This document shows, one piece after another, positions 27,863 through 36,553 of a stretch of 64,000 nt of DNA. Made by a program: the position numbers and the translations under genes. Positions within the stretch are counted from its first letter, which is position 1; each line of letters begins with the position of its first letter. The stretch is from Tetrapisispora phaffii CBS 4417 (taxonomy: Eukaryota; Ascomycota; Saccharomycetes; Saccharomycetales; Saccharomycetaceae): NCBI RefSeq assembly GCF_000236905.1, contig NC_016528.1:10001-74000 (forward strand), given 5' to 3'. A model generated the notes under the pieces. The model had not been told where the DNA came from, searched no databases, and worked only from the letters and a program-made list of their open reading frames with translations.

Positions 27863-28372
27863 TGTATAATAAATAACAACCTATATTCAAAAGAAATGGA
27901 ATATCTTTTTCCCAATATCAATGCTCTAATGGTCTTCTAGTTCTCAAATAGCAAATTAACCATACACCTATTCAAACTTTTCCTACAATTCACCGTTCTA
28001 ACCTTTAAATATTTCTTACGTTTCCAACTGGAATTCAGACCGTGTATACCTTCTAGCAAGGCTCTTGCACAACTAAAACAAATCAATAAAAAGACTTGCG
28101 TATCAACAGAATAACATTCATTATAACTAAAGAATGGCATATATTATATAACTGTTCCCATCATTAAACCTATTGCATCGAGATGGGCTTTGGATCATCT
28201 TTGGAAAGGTTATTACTGTACTGTTTGGTGATTGTTAATCACGTTAAAACCAACTCGTGTCTTTACGTTTCCGGGTAACCTGCTGGCGTCTGCAGAGCAA
28301 GTGACACTTTACCAGGTGACAGCAACTGTGTGTATCTATACGTAGGTAGATATATGTATATATTGTAGGGTT
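27863..28372. other. ZDS promoter with Reb1 site
   Basis: Between the ZDS start and the RCE1 stop, both on the minus strand. A frame of 67 codons at 27937-28140 has no coding character and is not called. The Reb1 match at 28270-28278 is the only clear element. Confidence 0.45.
28270..28278. promoter_or_regulatory. Reb1 site upstream of ZDS
   Basis: TCCGGGTAA is the reverse complement of the Reb1 core TTACCCGGA. It lies about 410 bp before the ZDS start codon and 95 bp beyond the RCE1 stop. Confidence 0.65.
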
Positions 28373-29335
28373 CTATAAAGTTATTCTGTGTTGTGAATTA
28401 TTTAGTAGCACTGGCAAGTAGTCCTTGAAGAGCAGGATTCCCATGATCAGCAAGGCGATATATATTTTGGACCATGCTCTGATTATTCTTGCTTTGATCG
28501 ATGTGTCATCGTTCTTCAATGGTGCTGTGTACTGGTAGTGTTGACTGACCTTGGACGACTGTGGGAAGCCCATGAAGTTGCAGAAAGAGTGCAGGGCGAT
28601 GCATGCCCATAGGTTCCCTCCTGTGCACAGAAAGGTATAGTTTGTTAAACTTCCAAAGAGGGTGGTGTATGTCAACTGGAATAAAGTGGACAACATGATC
28701 GATGGAAGAGTGTTTGTCCCCGTCTGCATCTCCTCGTACGCATGGTGGATGTGTGCAAGGCCAAAATATAGTGGGGTTTCCCACAGATATTCTTTGAAGC
28801 TTGAATCGGATTTGGTGTTGAAAGACAAGTACGTAGTGATCAACATGGAAGTGTAAAACAGTTCCTCCGTCACAGGAGCAAACACGTAGTTTCTAAACCC
28901 CCACAAGGAATCCAACTCGTATCTCAAATCCTCCCACATGCTGCTCTTTGAATCAACAACGCAGTAGTACAAAAACACATCTGCAAGAACACCGACGTAA
29001 AGTAAGCACAGTAACAGCACTGCTTTGACAATATCAAGACAGTGCGACACGAGATCAAAGTCCCCATCGAGATAGTAACCAGGAACCAATCCCATCTTCA
29101 TGAAGCTAGCCCATAACGAGCCATTGCTGCTGTGCCCCATAAAATGCCACAACAGTGGGACCAACAAACAATTCAACATCAAAACTTTTGACACCTGGCC
29201 CATACGTGCTTTGATCACCCGCTGGTCATCCCGCTTCATCTTGAAGTCCTCCAAATTGAGAGAACTCGAGTAAATCGAGCCAACATACGACGCTGAAATG
29301 TACAGCGACACGAAAAGAGTGCTAATAGTAACCAT
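28373..29335 (-). CDS. RCE1: CAAX prenyl protease Rce1
   Basis: 320 aa, ATG at 29335, against about 315 in yeast. Rce1 is the ER integral-membrane endoprotease that removes the -AAX tripeptide from prenylated proteins such as Ras and a-factor. It is strongly hydrophobic with several membrane segments (about 1-25, 50-66, 103-127, 155-172, 215-235, 290-305). Catalytic motifs of the ABI/CPBP family are present: E157-E158 in VTEELFYTS, H195 in FGLAHIHHAYEE, and H249 with N253 in IALHSFCNFMGFP. These correspond to E156, H194 and H248 known to be essential in yeast Rce1. It lies directly upstream of the ZDS gene as in S. cerevisiae (RCE1-ZDS1) and is divergent from DSK2. Confidence 0.96.
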   Translation of the reverse strand: MVTISTLFVSLYISASYVGSIYSSSLNLEDFKMKRDDQRVIKARMGQVSKVLMLNCLLVPLLWHFMGHSSNGSLWASFMKMGLVPGYYLDGDFDLVSHCLDIVKAVLLLCLLYVGVLADVFLYYCVVDSKSSMWEDLRYELDSLWGFRNYVFAPVTEELFYTSMLITTYLSFNTKSDSSFKEYLWETPLYFGLAHIHHAYEEMQTGTNTLPSIMLSTLFQLTYTTLFGSLTNYTFLCTGGNLWACIALHSFCNFMGFPQSSKVSQHYQYTAPLKNDDTSIKARIIRAWSKIYIALLIMGILLFKDYLPVLLNNSQHRITL

Positions 29336-29857
29336 CGAACACCACTATATTTCACAGTCCCTCGAACGAACGACTATTGCTTTCCCGACCACCGTCCCCA
29401 GCAAGACTCGCAATCTCCACCAGCCCAGGCATACACCCCCCACATATATAGGTATCCTGCCCGTCCCACCACCACCATGAACTGGCCATCTCGAACCACA
29501 ATGGTCTCTTATTGCTTCCAGCGATGAGCTCGTTCCAGAGATCCTTCTCACACCTATCGCATGCACCGCCGGGTAACCGTCCCGTAACTATCGTGAAATG
29601 GAAATCGAAAGGAACCACAAGCAGTTGGTTCAAGCAATTGCCACTCGAACAAGACGGTTTATTTGAATGGACTTTTAAATAGTAGTGGGATGGGTGGATG
29701 TGCTTGCTATATCAGGAGGTGTGTAGTTGTGTGTGTGAGTCTGTGTTTGCTTTGTTTTGTTTCGATATTAACTGAGCCCTGCAGACAGAATACAATTCGA
29801 CACTGCGATTATTAAAACCAGAGTATAAAAGTGTACTTACTATAAGCTTACGTTAGC
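29336..29857. other. Divergent RCE1-DSK2 promoter
   Basis: 520 bp shared by RCE1 (minus) and DSK2 (plus). It is richer in G and C than most gaps around 29380-29600, carries a Reb1 site at 29569-29577 and a GT-rich run at 29718-29755. Overlapping minus-strand frames of 73 and 93 codons are promoter noise. Confidence 0.5.
29569..29577. promoter_or_regulatory. Reb1 site in the RCE1-DSK2 divergent promoter
   Basis: CCGGGTAAC is the reverse complement of GTTACCCGG, an exact Reb1 site, placed between the two divergent start codons (about 235 bp from RCE1 and 280 bp from DSK2). Confidence 0.7.
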
Positions 29858-30991
29858 ATGTCTATTAGTGTTCAGATCAAGTCAGGTCAGAATAAGTGGG
29901 ACGTGGCTGTGGAGCCTTCGAACACTATTCTGGAGTTCAAAGAAATAATTTCGAAAGCTTCTGATATTCCTGCGGGAAATCAAAGACTGATCTATTCAGG
30001 TAAAATTTTGAAAGATGCTGAAACTGTGGAGTCGTACAAGATTCAAGATGGCCATTCCATCCATCTGGTTAAGTCCGGTGATGCCTCCGCCAACGCTGCC
30101 AAATCCAGTACTGCTGCTGCTGCAACTGCGAATGCCGCAGCTGGTTCTGCGGAAAGTGCGGTTCCAACCAATATCACTTCTGGACAAACTAATGGCTTCA
30201 ACCCGTTAGCTGATTTGACCAGTGCTCGTTACGCTGGTTACAATTTACCGATGCCATCGGCCGATATGTTTGGTCCAGATGGGGGCATGACTAATATGCC
30301 AAACCAAGATGATATGTTGAGCATGCTAGAGAACCCAGTATTCCAATCGCAAATGAACGAAATGTTGTCGAACCCTCAAATGGTGGAATACATGATCAAC
30401 TCGAATCCACAACTGCAAGCTCTGGGCCCTCAAGCAAGAGAAATGTTCCAGAGTCCCTTCTTCAGGCAGATGCTGACTAATCCTGATATGATTAGACAAA
30501 GCATGGAGATGGCACGCATGATGGGTGGAGAAGGTGTTGGAATAGGAGGTGGTCTCAACGGAGACTCCTCCTTTCCTGCACCTGGCGAAACTTCCACTGA
30601 GTCTGCTACTGCGGAGGATAATGCTGCCGCAAGAAACCCTGCTGCCACCAACCCTGCTGCCGCCAACCCTGCCAATCCATTTGCCGCTCTGTTCAACCCA
30701 GGCATGAACCCATTTGCAGGGTTGGGCAACCCTGCCGCCGCTGGATCCACCGGCGCCCCAGGCACCCCACAATACCCGGGCTTCAACCCATCCATGTTGG
30801 CCTCCATGCTTCAACAACCACGACAACCAGCCCAAGAAGACACAAGACCTCCTGAAGTCCGCTACGAATCCCAGTTAAGACAGTTGAACGACATGGGCTT
30901 CTTCGAATTCGACAGAAACATCGCCGCTTTGAGGCGTAGCGGAGGTTCAGTACAAGGTGCATTAGATGCTCTATTGAATAATGACGTATAA
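29858..30991 (+). CDS. DSK2: Dsk2, UBL-UBA ubiquitin shuttle receptor
   Basis: 377 aa, ATG at 29858, against about 373 in yeast. Dsk2 (ubiquilin family) carries polyubiquitinated proteins to the proteasome and, with Rad23, acts in ER-associated degradation and spindle pole duplication. The N-terminal ubiquitin-like domain is residues 1-76 (NQRLIYSGKILKDAETV near 42-58). STI1-type repeats follow at about 150-215 (NPVFQSQMNEMLSNPQMVEY, LTNPDMIRQSMEMARMM). A low-complexity Asn/Pro/Ala region (about 255-315) contains repeated NPAA units, and the C-terminal UBA is at about 333-375 (QLNDMGFFEFDRNIAALRRS). All expected parts are present and in order. It is divergently arranged with RCE1. Confidence 0.97.
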   Translation: MSISVQIKSGQNKWDVAVEPSNTILEFKEIISKASDIPAGNQRLIYSGKILKDAETVESYKIQDGHSIHLVKSGDASANAAKSSTAAAATANAAAGSAESAVPTNITSGQTNGFNPLADLTSARYAGYNLPMPSADMFGPDGGMTNMPNQDDMLSMLENPVFQSQMNEMLSNPQMVEYMINSNPQLQALGPQAREMFQSPFFRQMLTNPDMIRQSMEMARMMGGEGVGIGGGLNGDSSFPAPGETSTESATAEDNAAARNPAATNPAAANPANPFAALFNPGMNPFAGLGNPAAAGSTGAPGTPQYPGFNPSMLASMLQQPRQPAQEDTRPPEVRYESQLRQLNDMGFFEFDRNIAALRRSGGSVQGALDALLNNDV

Positions 30992-31434
30992 CTGTGTGTG
31001 TTTTTCCGCCTGCAATTCCATAGCCCTGAAAACATTTTTAAAATAATAATTACTTGAAACAAACAAGAAAACAATACTGCATATTATGATCTATGCTATA
31101 CCTCAAGTAACTATAAATTCATATATAATATCATATATCACTTAATTTAAATTTACAAATAACAGTTACTTTAACTTTATAAATTGTGTTTGTCCTTCCT
31201 TACAACTGCCAGAAAGCGAAAACTTATGAAAAATGTCCAAAAGCTCAAACTGAATTTATAAAAAGTTGTTGAATGCATTTATAAACTTTGTTTGTTTCGA
31301 TATGAAAGAGTGTACATGTACTGTTTCTTACGTGGTCGATAGCTCGGTGCATTCATCGTTTGGTAGCTTTCTGTAAAGACTGTTTTTGTTTGAACTGAGA
31401 TTGAATTCGTCTAAAGCTAGAGATAAAGGTTACA
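30992..31434. other. DSK2 3' end and TAF8 promoter
   Basis: AT-rich gap of 440 bp between tandem genes; no gene, repeat or known element is recognised beyond AT-rich terminator-like sequence around 31100-31200. Confidence 0.4.
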
Positions 31435-33279
31435 ATGACAGCTATGGTTACAAATGAAACAATAAGAACTTCAGATCTCTTGCAAGGAAGTGATGGAGAC
31501 AAGGCGGTTGAGAAATTTGAGCATCAAGATATAGGGATGGATAAAGAAGTTACAGAACAGAAGAAATACGTTCAATTGACGAAGCTTCCTACATTAACAG
31601 AATTTAAATATGAAGACACTAAGGGCCCCATGGAAGTAATACTAGCGAAAGCAATTGCTTTACAATTGAAACTGATGAATAGAGATACGACGATCACGAA
31701 GTTTGCATTCACACATTTGACCTCGTTAGTTGACGAGCAATTGTCAGACATGGTTAATCAAATGGAGAAACTCGCTGCTTTGCAAAGGCGTAAGGAAGTT
31801 GCCAAGAAGGATATTGACCTTTGGTTGAGAGGCTTCAATTTACAGCCTAGTGATTTAACCATCACACACCAACAGTCGGAATATATTAAGGAGAAATACG
31901 GAGGAGAAGTCACCTTACTGAATAGATTGGCTACTGATACAAACGAAGTTTTGACTGTTTTTAAGAAAACTGATAAAACGTTAAAAGATGATTCGACTTT
32001 AGAGACTTTGAAATTAGTCCCAATAACAAATACTTTAGAAAATATAATACCAGATTGGCTGCCCAGTTTCCCTCCAGATTACACGTACAAATTTACACCA
32101 CAGTTTAATAAACATATTACAGACGCAACAGTGATTAGAAAAAAAGTAGCAGCAGAAGGTAAGAAATCAGAAAAAGCTTTGTTGCATTTATTGGAAAGTG
32201 AGAAAATAACAACCAGTAAATTATTAAACCTAGATAAATTTGATAGTGATGATATGGACACAGCGAAGTTAGAAATGGATGCATTATACAGTGGAGGATC
32301 ATGTGATAGGAAAAAGAGAACAGCTTTCTTTGAGGACGAAGAAGATCGCATGGTCGATGAGCATGGGAACTCAACGAGCAATAAATTTGATATCGAAAAA
32401 TACGTTCATAAAAGAATTAATATCGTAAGGAATAAAGTTAAGCAATATGAGGATAAACAACTGAGATTACAAAACGACCCATTTTTGAAAATGACTGCAT
32501 TACTATCGGAACAAACTGATAAAAAGGTTTCAAGAGAAGTTATCAATACGAATATAGAAAATGTTTTGAAAAGATCTTTTTTACAACTAATTAATAGTAT
32601 TCCTACTTTAAATCAGAATAAAAAAGATACAAGGGAAAGAGCTATGGTTGAGAAGAAGAGAAGACATGATGAGTGGTTGAAAAGAAGAGAAGAAAAATTG
32701 AAAAAGCTTGAACAAGAGAAGAACCTTAGGGCACAAGCGTTTGGTGCAATTGATTTATCAAGCTTCACAAACATTGATGATGGAGGATTTCTTGATGGTT
32801 TCGATAGTAGTGAAAATGAACAAGAACTTGAGATACGAGCCAAATCATCACAAAATAATTCAAAAGATATATCATCAACTGGTCCTGGCTCTTGGGATAA
32901 AGAAGAGGCTAATCCCGTTGCAATTGGGACATCTGTTAACACAAAATCACTAGAAATAAAAACTAGTGGTCAAACAAATCAGAATATGGAACCAGTTCTT
33001 TCAAATGAAATAGAATCCGTGACGTCAGAAGGATTGGAGGTCGAAAAGTTGGAAGTACAAGAAGACCAAATGCAAGGAGAAACCGATGTGGTCCACACAA
33101 CCGGTGAAGAAGTAATTCAAGAAATCAAGCAATCAGAAACTCCAATCAATTTTCCGACCATGGCCACTACCACGATCACCACCACGGAAACGAATATTTC
33201 GACCACGGAAACGACGACAATTACAGAAACAACGCCGAACATTAACTCTGGGTTAGAGGAGTCCAACGACACAAATTAA
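31435..33279 (+). CDS. TAF8: TFIID subunit Taf8
   Basis: 614 aa, ATG at 31435, longer than the ~510 aa yeast Taf8. Taf8 is a histone-fold subunit of TFIID that pairs with Taf10 and anchors the complex core. The histone-fold-type region lies at about 55-135 (ILAKAIALQLKLMNRDTT, HLTSLVDEQLSDMVNQMEKL). The family hallmark IPDWLPSFPPDYTYKFTPQF is at about 204-223. Residues 330-450 are charged coiled coil (MVEKKRRHDEWLKRREEKLK). The C-terminal ~70 residues are an imperfect Thr/Glu-rich repeat (TTTITTTETNISTTET), which accounts for part of the extra length. In S. cerevisiae TAF8 is YML114C on the sister track to its neighbours here (FCP1, DSK2), so this order reflects differential loss. Confidence 0.92.
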   Translation: MTAMVTNETIRTSDLLQGSDGDKAVEKFEHQDIGMDKEVTEQKKYVQLTKLPTLTEFKYEDTKGPMEVILAKAIALQLKLMNRDTTITKFAFTHLTSLVDEQLSDMVNQMEKLAALQRRKEVAKKDIDLWLRGFNLQPSDLTITHQQSEYIKEKYGGEVTLLNRLATDTNEVLTVFKKTDKTLKDDSTLETLKLVPITNTLENIIPDWLPSFPPDYTYKFTPQFNKHITDATVIRKKVAAEGKKSEKALLHLLESEKITTSKLLNLDKFDSDDMDTAKLEMDALYSGGSCDRKKRTAFFEDEEDRMVDEHGNSTSNKFDIEKYVHKRINIVRNKVKQYEDKQLRLQNDPFLKMTALLSEQTDKKVSREVINTNIENVLKRSFLQLINSIPTLNQNKKDTRERAMVEKKRRHDEWLKRREEKLKKLEQEKNLRAQAFGAIDLSSFTNIDDGGFLDGFDSSENEQELEIRAKSSQNNSKDISSTGPGSWDKEEANPVAIGTSVNTKSLEIKTSGQTNQNMEPVLSNEIESVTSEGLEVEKLEVQEDQMQGETDVVHTTGEEVIQEIKQSETPINFPTMATTTITTTETNISTTETTTITETTPNINSGLEESNDTN

Positions 33280-33853
33280 ACTGAATGATCAACACACTTT
33301 ATTAGCTCGATTCTTAACCTAACACTACAGAATTTTAACCACACAACAGGCACGCATAACCGCACCTCGCTGCATATGGAATAGACTCCAGTATATATAA
33401 AATAAATAAACTATTTAATGTAAAGTATAGTTCAGTCGACCCAAATCTCCGCTAGTTTACAGATTGACATCTAAACTAATGTGGTCTTCATGTCACCTTC
33501 CAGTTAAATCCAGGGTACTTAACCCACGTTAGATGCTCATCGAAACCCTTTCAGGGTAAACCCGACGGTAAGATGCAAGGCTCCAAAAAAATTCATCACC
33601 ATAGATATTTCAATTAACGACATATTGAATACATCAACCATTTATATATTGACAGTTTATTCAAAGACACTGATTACTTGATTTATTTGTTGATTTGAGA
33701 GCTGTTTATGATTGATGTTTAGTTTGGGTCATTTTATAGGTAGTTATCTAAGACTATAAACTTTGTTTACAACGGAAACTAGTGTCAATAAAAATAAATT
33801 TTATAAAATAAAAAAGGAACTTTTACAAAAATATATGGTTAAGTATTTAAAGG
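33280..33853. other. TAF8 3' end and FCP1 promoter
   Basis: 570 bp without a gene. Around 33480-33590 the base composition is more balanced than the flanks, with a 5-bp hairpin ACCCTTTCAGGGT and, on the minus strand, CGATGAGC near 33537, a PAC-like core. I considered an RNA gene here and found no convincing box structure. Confidence 0.4.
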
Positions 33854-36052
33854 ATGGCTACACCAGTTAAGTTCCCAGATGGGATGCCTTATCCTATTAC
33901 TATTTCGAAATTAATTGCCCCTGTCGGGAGTTATATTAATAAAGGCGATAGGCTATTTGCTTATAAATTTTGGTATCTTGTTGAGATTGCAAAATCTCCA
34001 GATGAATTGGATGTCAATGGGAATGTTCAAGATGGTGAACAATCCAAGAAGACTATTAGAGAATCTATTGATTTTTTTGATGCACCATTTGAAGGAACAA
34101 TTATAGGCTGGAATGTTGACGTTGGAGATGAGATTGTCGAGCCAGGTAGAATTGTTTGCGAAGTTAAAAGACCTTGTGACCATGATATTGTGTATGCTGG
34201 CATATGTACCATGTGTGGTAAAGAAGTTGACGAACGTGATCAAGTTAGTGCTAATTTGACAATTTCTCACACTGATACAAATTTGAAGGTCAGCAGACAA
34301 GAGGCTAACAATATTGGACAAACAAATAAGTCAAGATTGATACGAAGCAAAAAATTAATTCTTGTGGTAGATTTAGATCAGACTGTTATTCACTGTGGTG
34401 TAGATCCCACCATTTCTGAATGGAAAAATGATCCGTCAAACCCCAATTACGAAACGTTAAGAAATGTCAAATCGTTTGTTTTGGAAGAGGAAGCAATTTT
34501 ACCCCCAATGTACATGGGTCCAAAACCTCCAGTACATAAATGTTCGTATTATGTTAAAGTGAGGCCTGGCTTAAAAGAATTTTTTGAAAAAGTTGCACCA
34601 ATATATGAAATGCATATTTATACTATGGCTACTAGAGCATACGCCGAAGAAATTGCAAAGATAATAGATCCAGATGGTAGCTTATTTGGAAATCGTATAC
34701 TATCTCGTGACGAAAATGGTTCATTGACGCATAAGTCACTAGAGAGATTATTTCCTACGGATCAGTCAATGGTAGTGATTATTGACGACAGAGGTGACGT
34801 TTGGAATTGGTCACCTAACCTAATAAAGGTAACACCCTATAATTTTTTTGTGGGCATTGGTGACATTAATTCTAATTTTTTACCTAGGCAACAAGCAACA
34901 ATGTTACAAATGGGTAGAAGAAATCACAATGCAGAAAAGGAAAAGGAATCGGAAGAGTTATTGACTGATATTATTGATACTGAAAAGAAATTACAAGAAA
35001 AAATTGATAAAGAAGTTAAACGTCAAGAAGCAGATTTAACTCATAAATCTGCAGCGTTGGGTGAAGAAGCAGTTGCTCAAGTTAGGAATGGTGATATTAC
35101 TAAGAAGATTGAATTCTCAGCATCGTTAGAAGTTCAACAACAGAATAGACCCCTTGCAGAATTGCAAAAACATATGCACAATCAACAATTATTAAGAGAT
35201 GATGATGATGAACTATCATATTTGAAGGAAATTCTTGCTACCGTCCAATCAGAATTTTATAAAGCATTAGAATTGAAAAATGGCAATAGTGACGATACCA
35301 GTATTCAAGAATTGATGCCAAAATTGAAGAGGTCTGTCTTCAAAGATTGTAATTTTGTATTTTCTGGTTTAATTCCTTTGGGTACAGATATACAAAAAGC
35401 AGACATTGTATTATGGACTAAAATGTTTGGAGCTTCTTCTACTTCAAATATTACAGAAAATACTACACATGTTATAACAAAAACTCCAGGAACTTTGAAA
35501 GCAAGAATTGCCAAGTCTTTTAATCCATCTATTAAAGTTGTTCACCCTGACTGGGTTTTTGAATGTTTGTCCACTTGGAAGCATGTAGATGAAAAGTCTT
35601 TTGAACTAAAAGTTGATCAGGTAGCTTCTGAGAGAGAGCTAGAAGAGTTTAAAAAAAATCTAGAGAAAAGAAATAAAAATAAGTTGACTGATGCTGTTAA
35701 TTTTTCTGGTGACTTAAACAATGGTACAGCCACAATGTCCAGTACTGATAACGTAGTTGATTTGTTTGCTGGAGGTTCGTCATGGTTGGTTGATGATGAA
35801 CTAGAAGATGTTCTAGATTCGGAAGACGATAATGAGGATGATTCCGATGAGGATGAAGATGAATATGATGAATTTGCTGATGTTATAAGTAAAAGAGAGG
35901 AAAAGAAAAGGTCCGGAGAAGCATTAGAAGAAAGCAATAACAAAAAGCAACATTTACAAGATGATGCCGATGCAGCATCCGCTAAATCTGAATCTGAATC
36001 TGATTTAGATTTAGAATTATTAAATGCATTAGACGATAGTGATTCAGAATAG
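33854..36052 (+). CDS. FCP1: Fcp1, RNA polymerase II CTD phosphatase
   Basis: 732 aa, the same length as the yeast protein, ATG at 33854. Fcp1 dephosphorylates Ser2 of the RNA polymerase II C-terminal domain to recycle the enzyme. The N-terminal ~105 residues resemble the biotinyl/lipoyl-like fold of the family. The catalytic FCP homology domain spans about 165-345 with VVDLDQTVIH near 171-180; D173 and D175 are the nucleophile and acid of the DxDx(T/V) signature. A distal Asp pair occurs in VVIIDDRGDVWNW. A BRCT domain is at about 495-585 (KDCNFVFSGLIP, HPDWVFECLSTWKH), and the C-terminus is strongly acidic (about 645-732), the segment that binds TFIIF/TFIIB. Confidence 0.96.
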   Translation: MATPVKFPDGMPYPITISKLIAPVGSYINKGDRLFAYKFWYLVEIAKSPDELDVNGNVQDGEQSKKTIRESIDFFDAPFEGTIIGWNVDVGDEIVEPGRIVCEVKRPCDHDIVYAGICTMCGKEVDERDQVSANLTISHTDTNLKVSRQEANNIGQTNKSRLIRSKKLILVVDLDQTVIHCGVDPTISEWKNDPSNPNYETLRNVKSFVLEEEAILPPMYMGPKPPVHKCSYYVKVRPGLKEFFEKVAPIYEMHIYTMATRAYAEEIAKIIDPDGSLFGNRILSRDENGSLTHKSLERLFPTDQSMVVIIDDRGDVWNWSPNLIKVTPYNFFVGIGDINSNFLPRQQATMLQMGRRNHNAEKEKESEELLTDIIDTEKKLQEKIDKEVKRQEADLTHKSAALGEEAVAQVRNGDITKKIEFSASLEVQQQNRPLAELQKHMHNQQLLRDDDDELSYLKEILATVQSEFYKALELKNGNSDDTSIQELMPKLKRSVFKDCNFVFSGLIPLGTDIQKADIVLWTKMFGASSTSNITENTTHVITKTPGTLKARIAKSFNPSIKVVHPDWVFECLSTWKHVDEKSFELKVDQVASERELEEFKKNLEKRNKNKLTDAVNFSGDLNNGTATMSSTDNVVDLFAGGSSWLVDDELEDVLDSEDDNEDDSDEDEDEYDEFADVISKREEKKRSGEALEESNNKKQHLQDDADAASAKSESESDLDLELLNALDDSDSE

Positions 36053-36553
36053 CTTAATTAATTCTTTTCAATTCGTTTTCCAAAATTGTATTAATAACAA
36101 TTTTAAGTCAGCATTTGCACAATAACAATTATTGTGACTATTCCCTTAATCCATACTAATTTAATTAAATATTAATTGCATATACGGTGATATTATTATC
36201 TTCTATTTAAAATACACTTGTACTATTTCTATGAATACAATTTGAAATCCATTCAACAAATAGTTTTAAAGACTATCTTTTGATATCAGTTGATTCCAAA
36301 AAGTTTTTACTCATCGTCATAAAGGTTCTCTTTAAGACGCTTCTTATTTTTTTAAGGATCAAAAATTGATCTTAAAAGATTTTATCATATAAAATAACTA
36401 GCTATGTCTAACGGTTACTTATTAAATAAACTTGTTTGTATACTTAATCATTCGTTTTGTTGGCAAAGTAACCATTTAAAAAATTGTCTACATCTTAAGC
36501 TAAAAAACCAGAGCTTTGTGAATATTAATAAAAACAATTGAACAGATTTGATT
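36053..36553. other. FCP1 3' end and PRM15 promoter
   Basis: 500 bp without a gene. A short perfect hairpin occupies 36118-36136 (CACAATAA, CAA, TTATTGTG) about 70 bp past the FCP1 stop, and an imperfect one lies near 36346-36370. Both are short and AT-rich, so chance is plausible. Confidence 0.4.

Noticed and set aside
33480..33590. Possible small RNA gene between TAF8 and FCP1
   Set aside because: Only a 5-bp hairpin and no C/D or H/ACA box arrangement, and S. cerevisiae has no snoRNA there.
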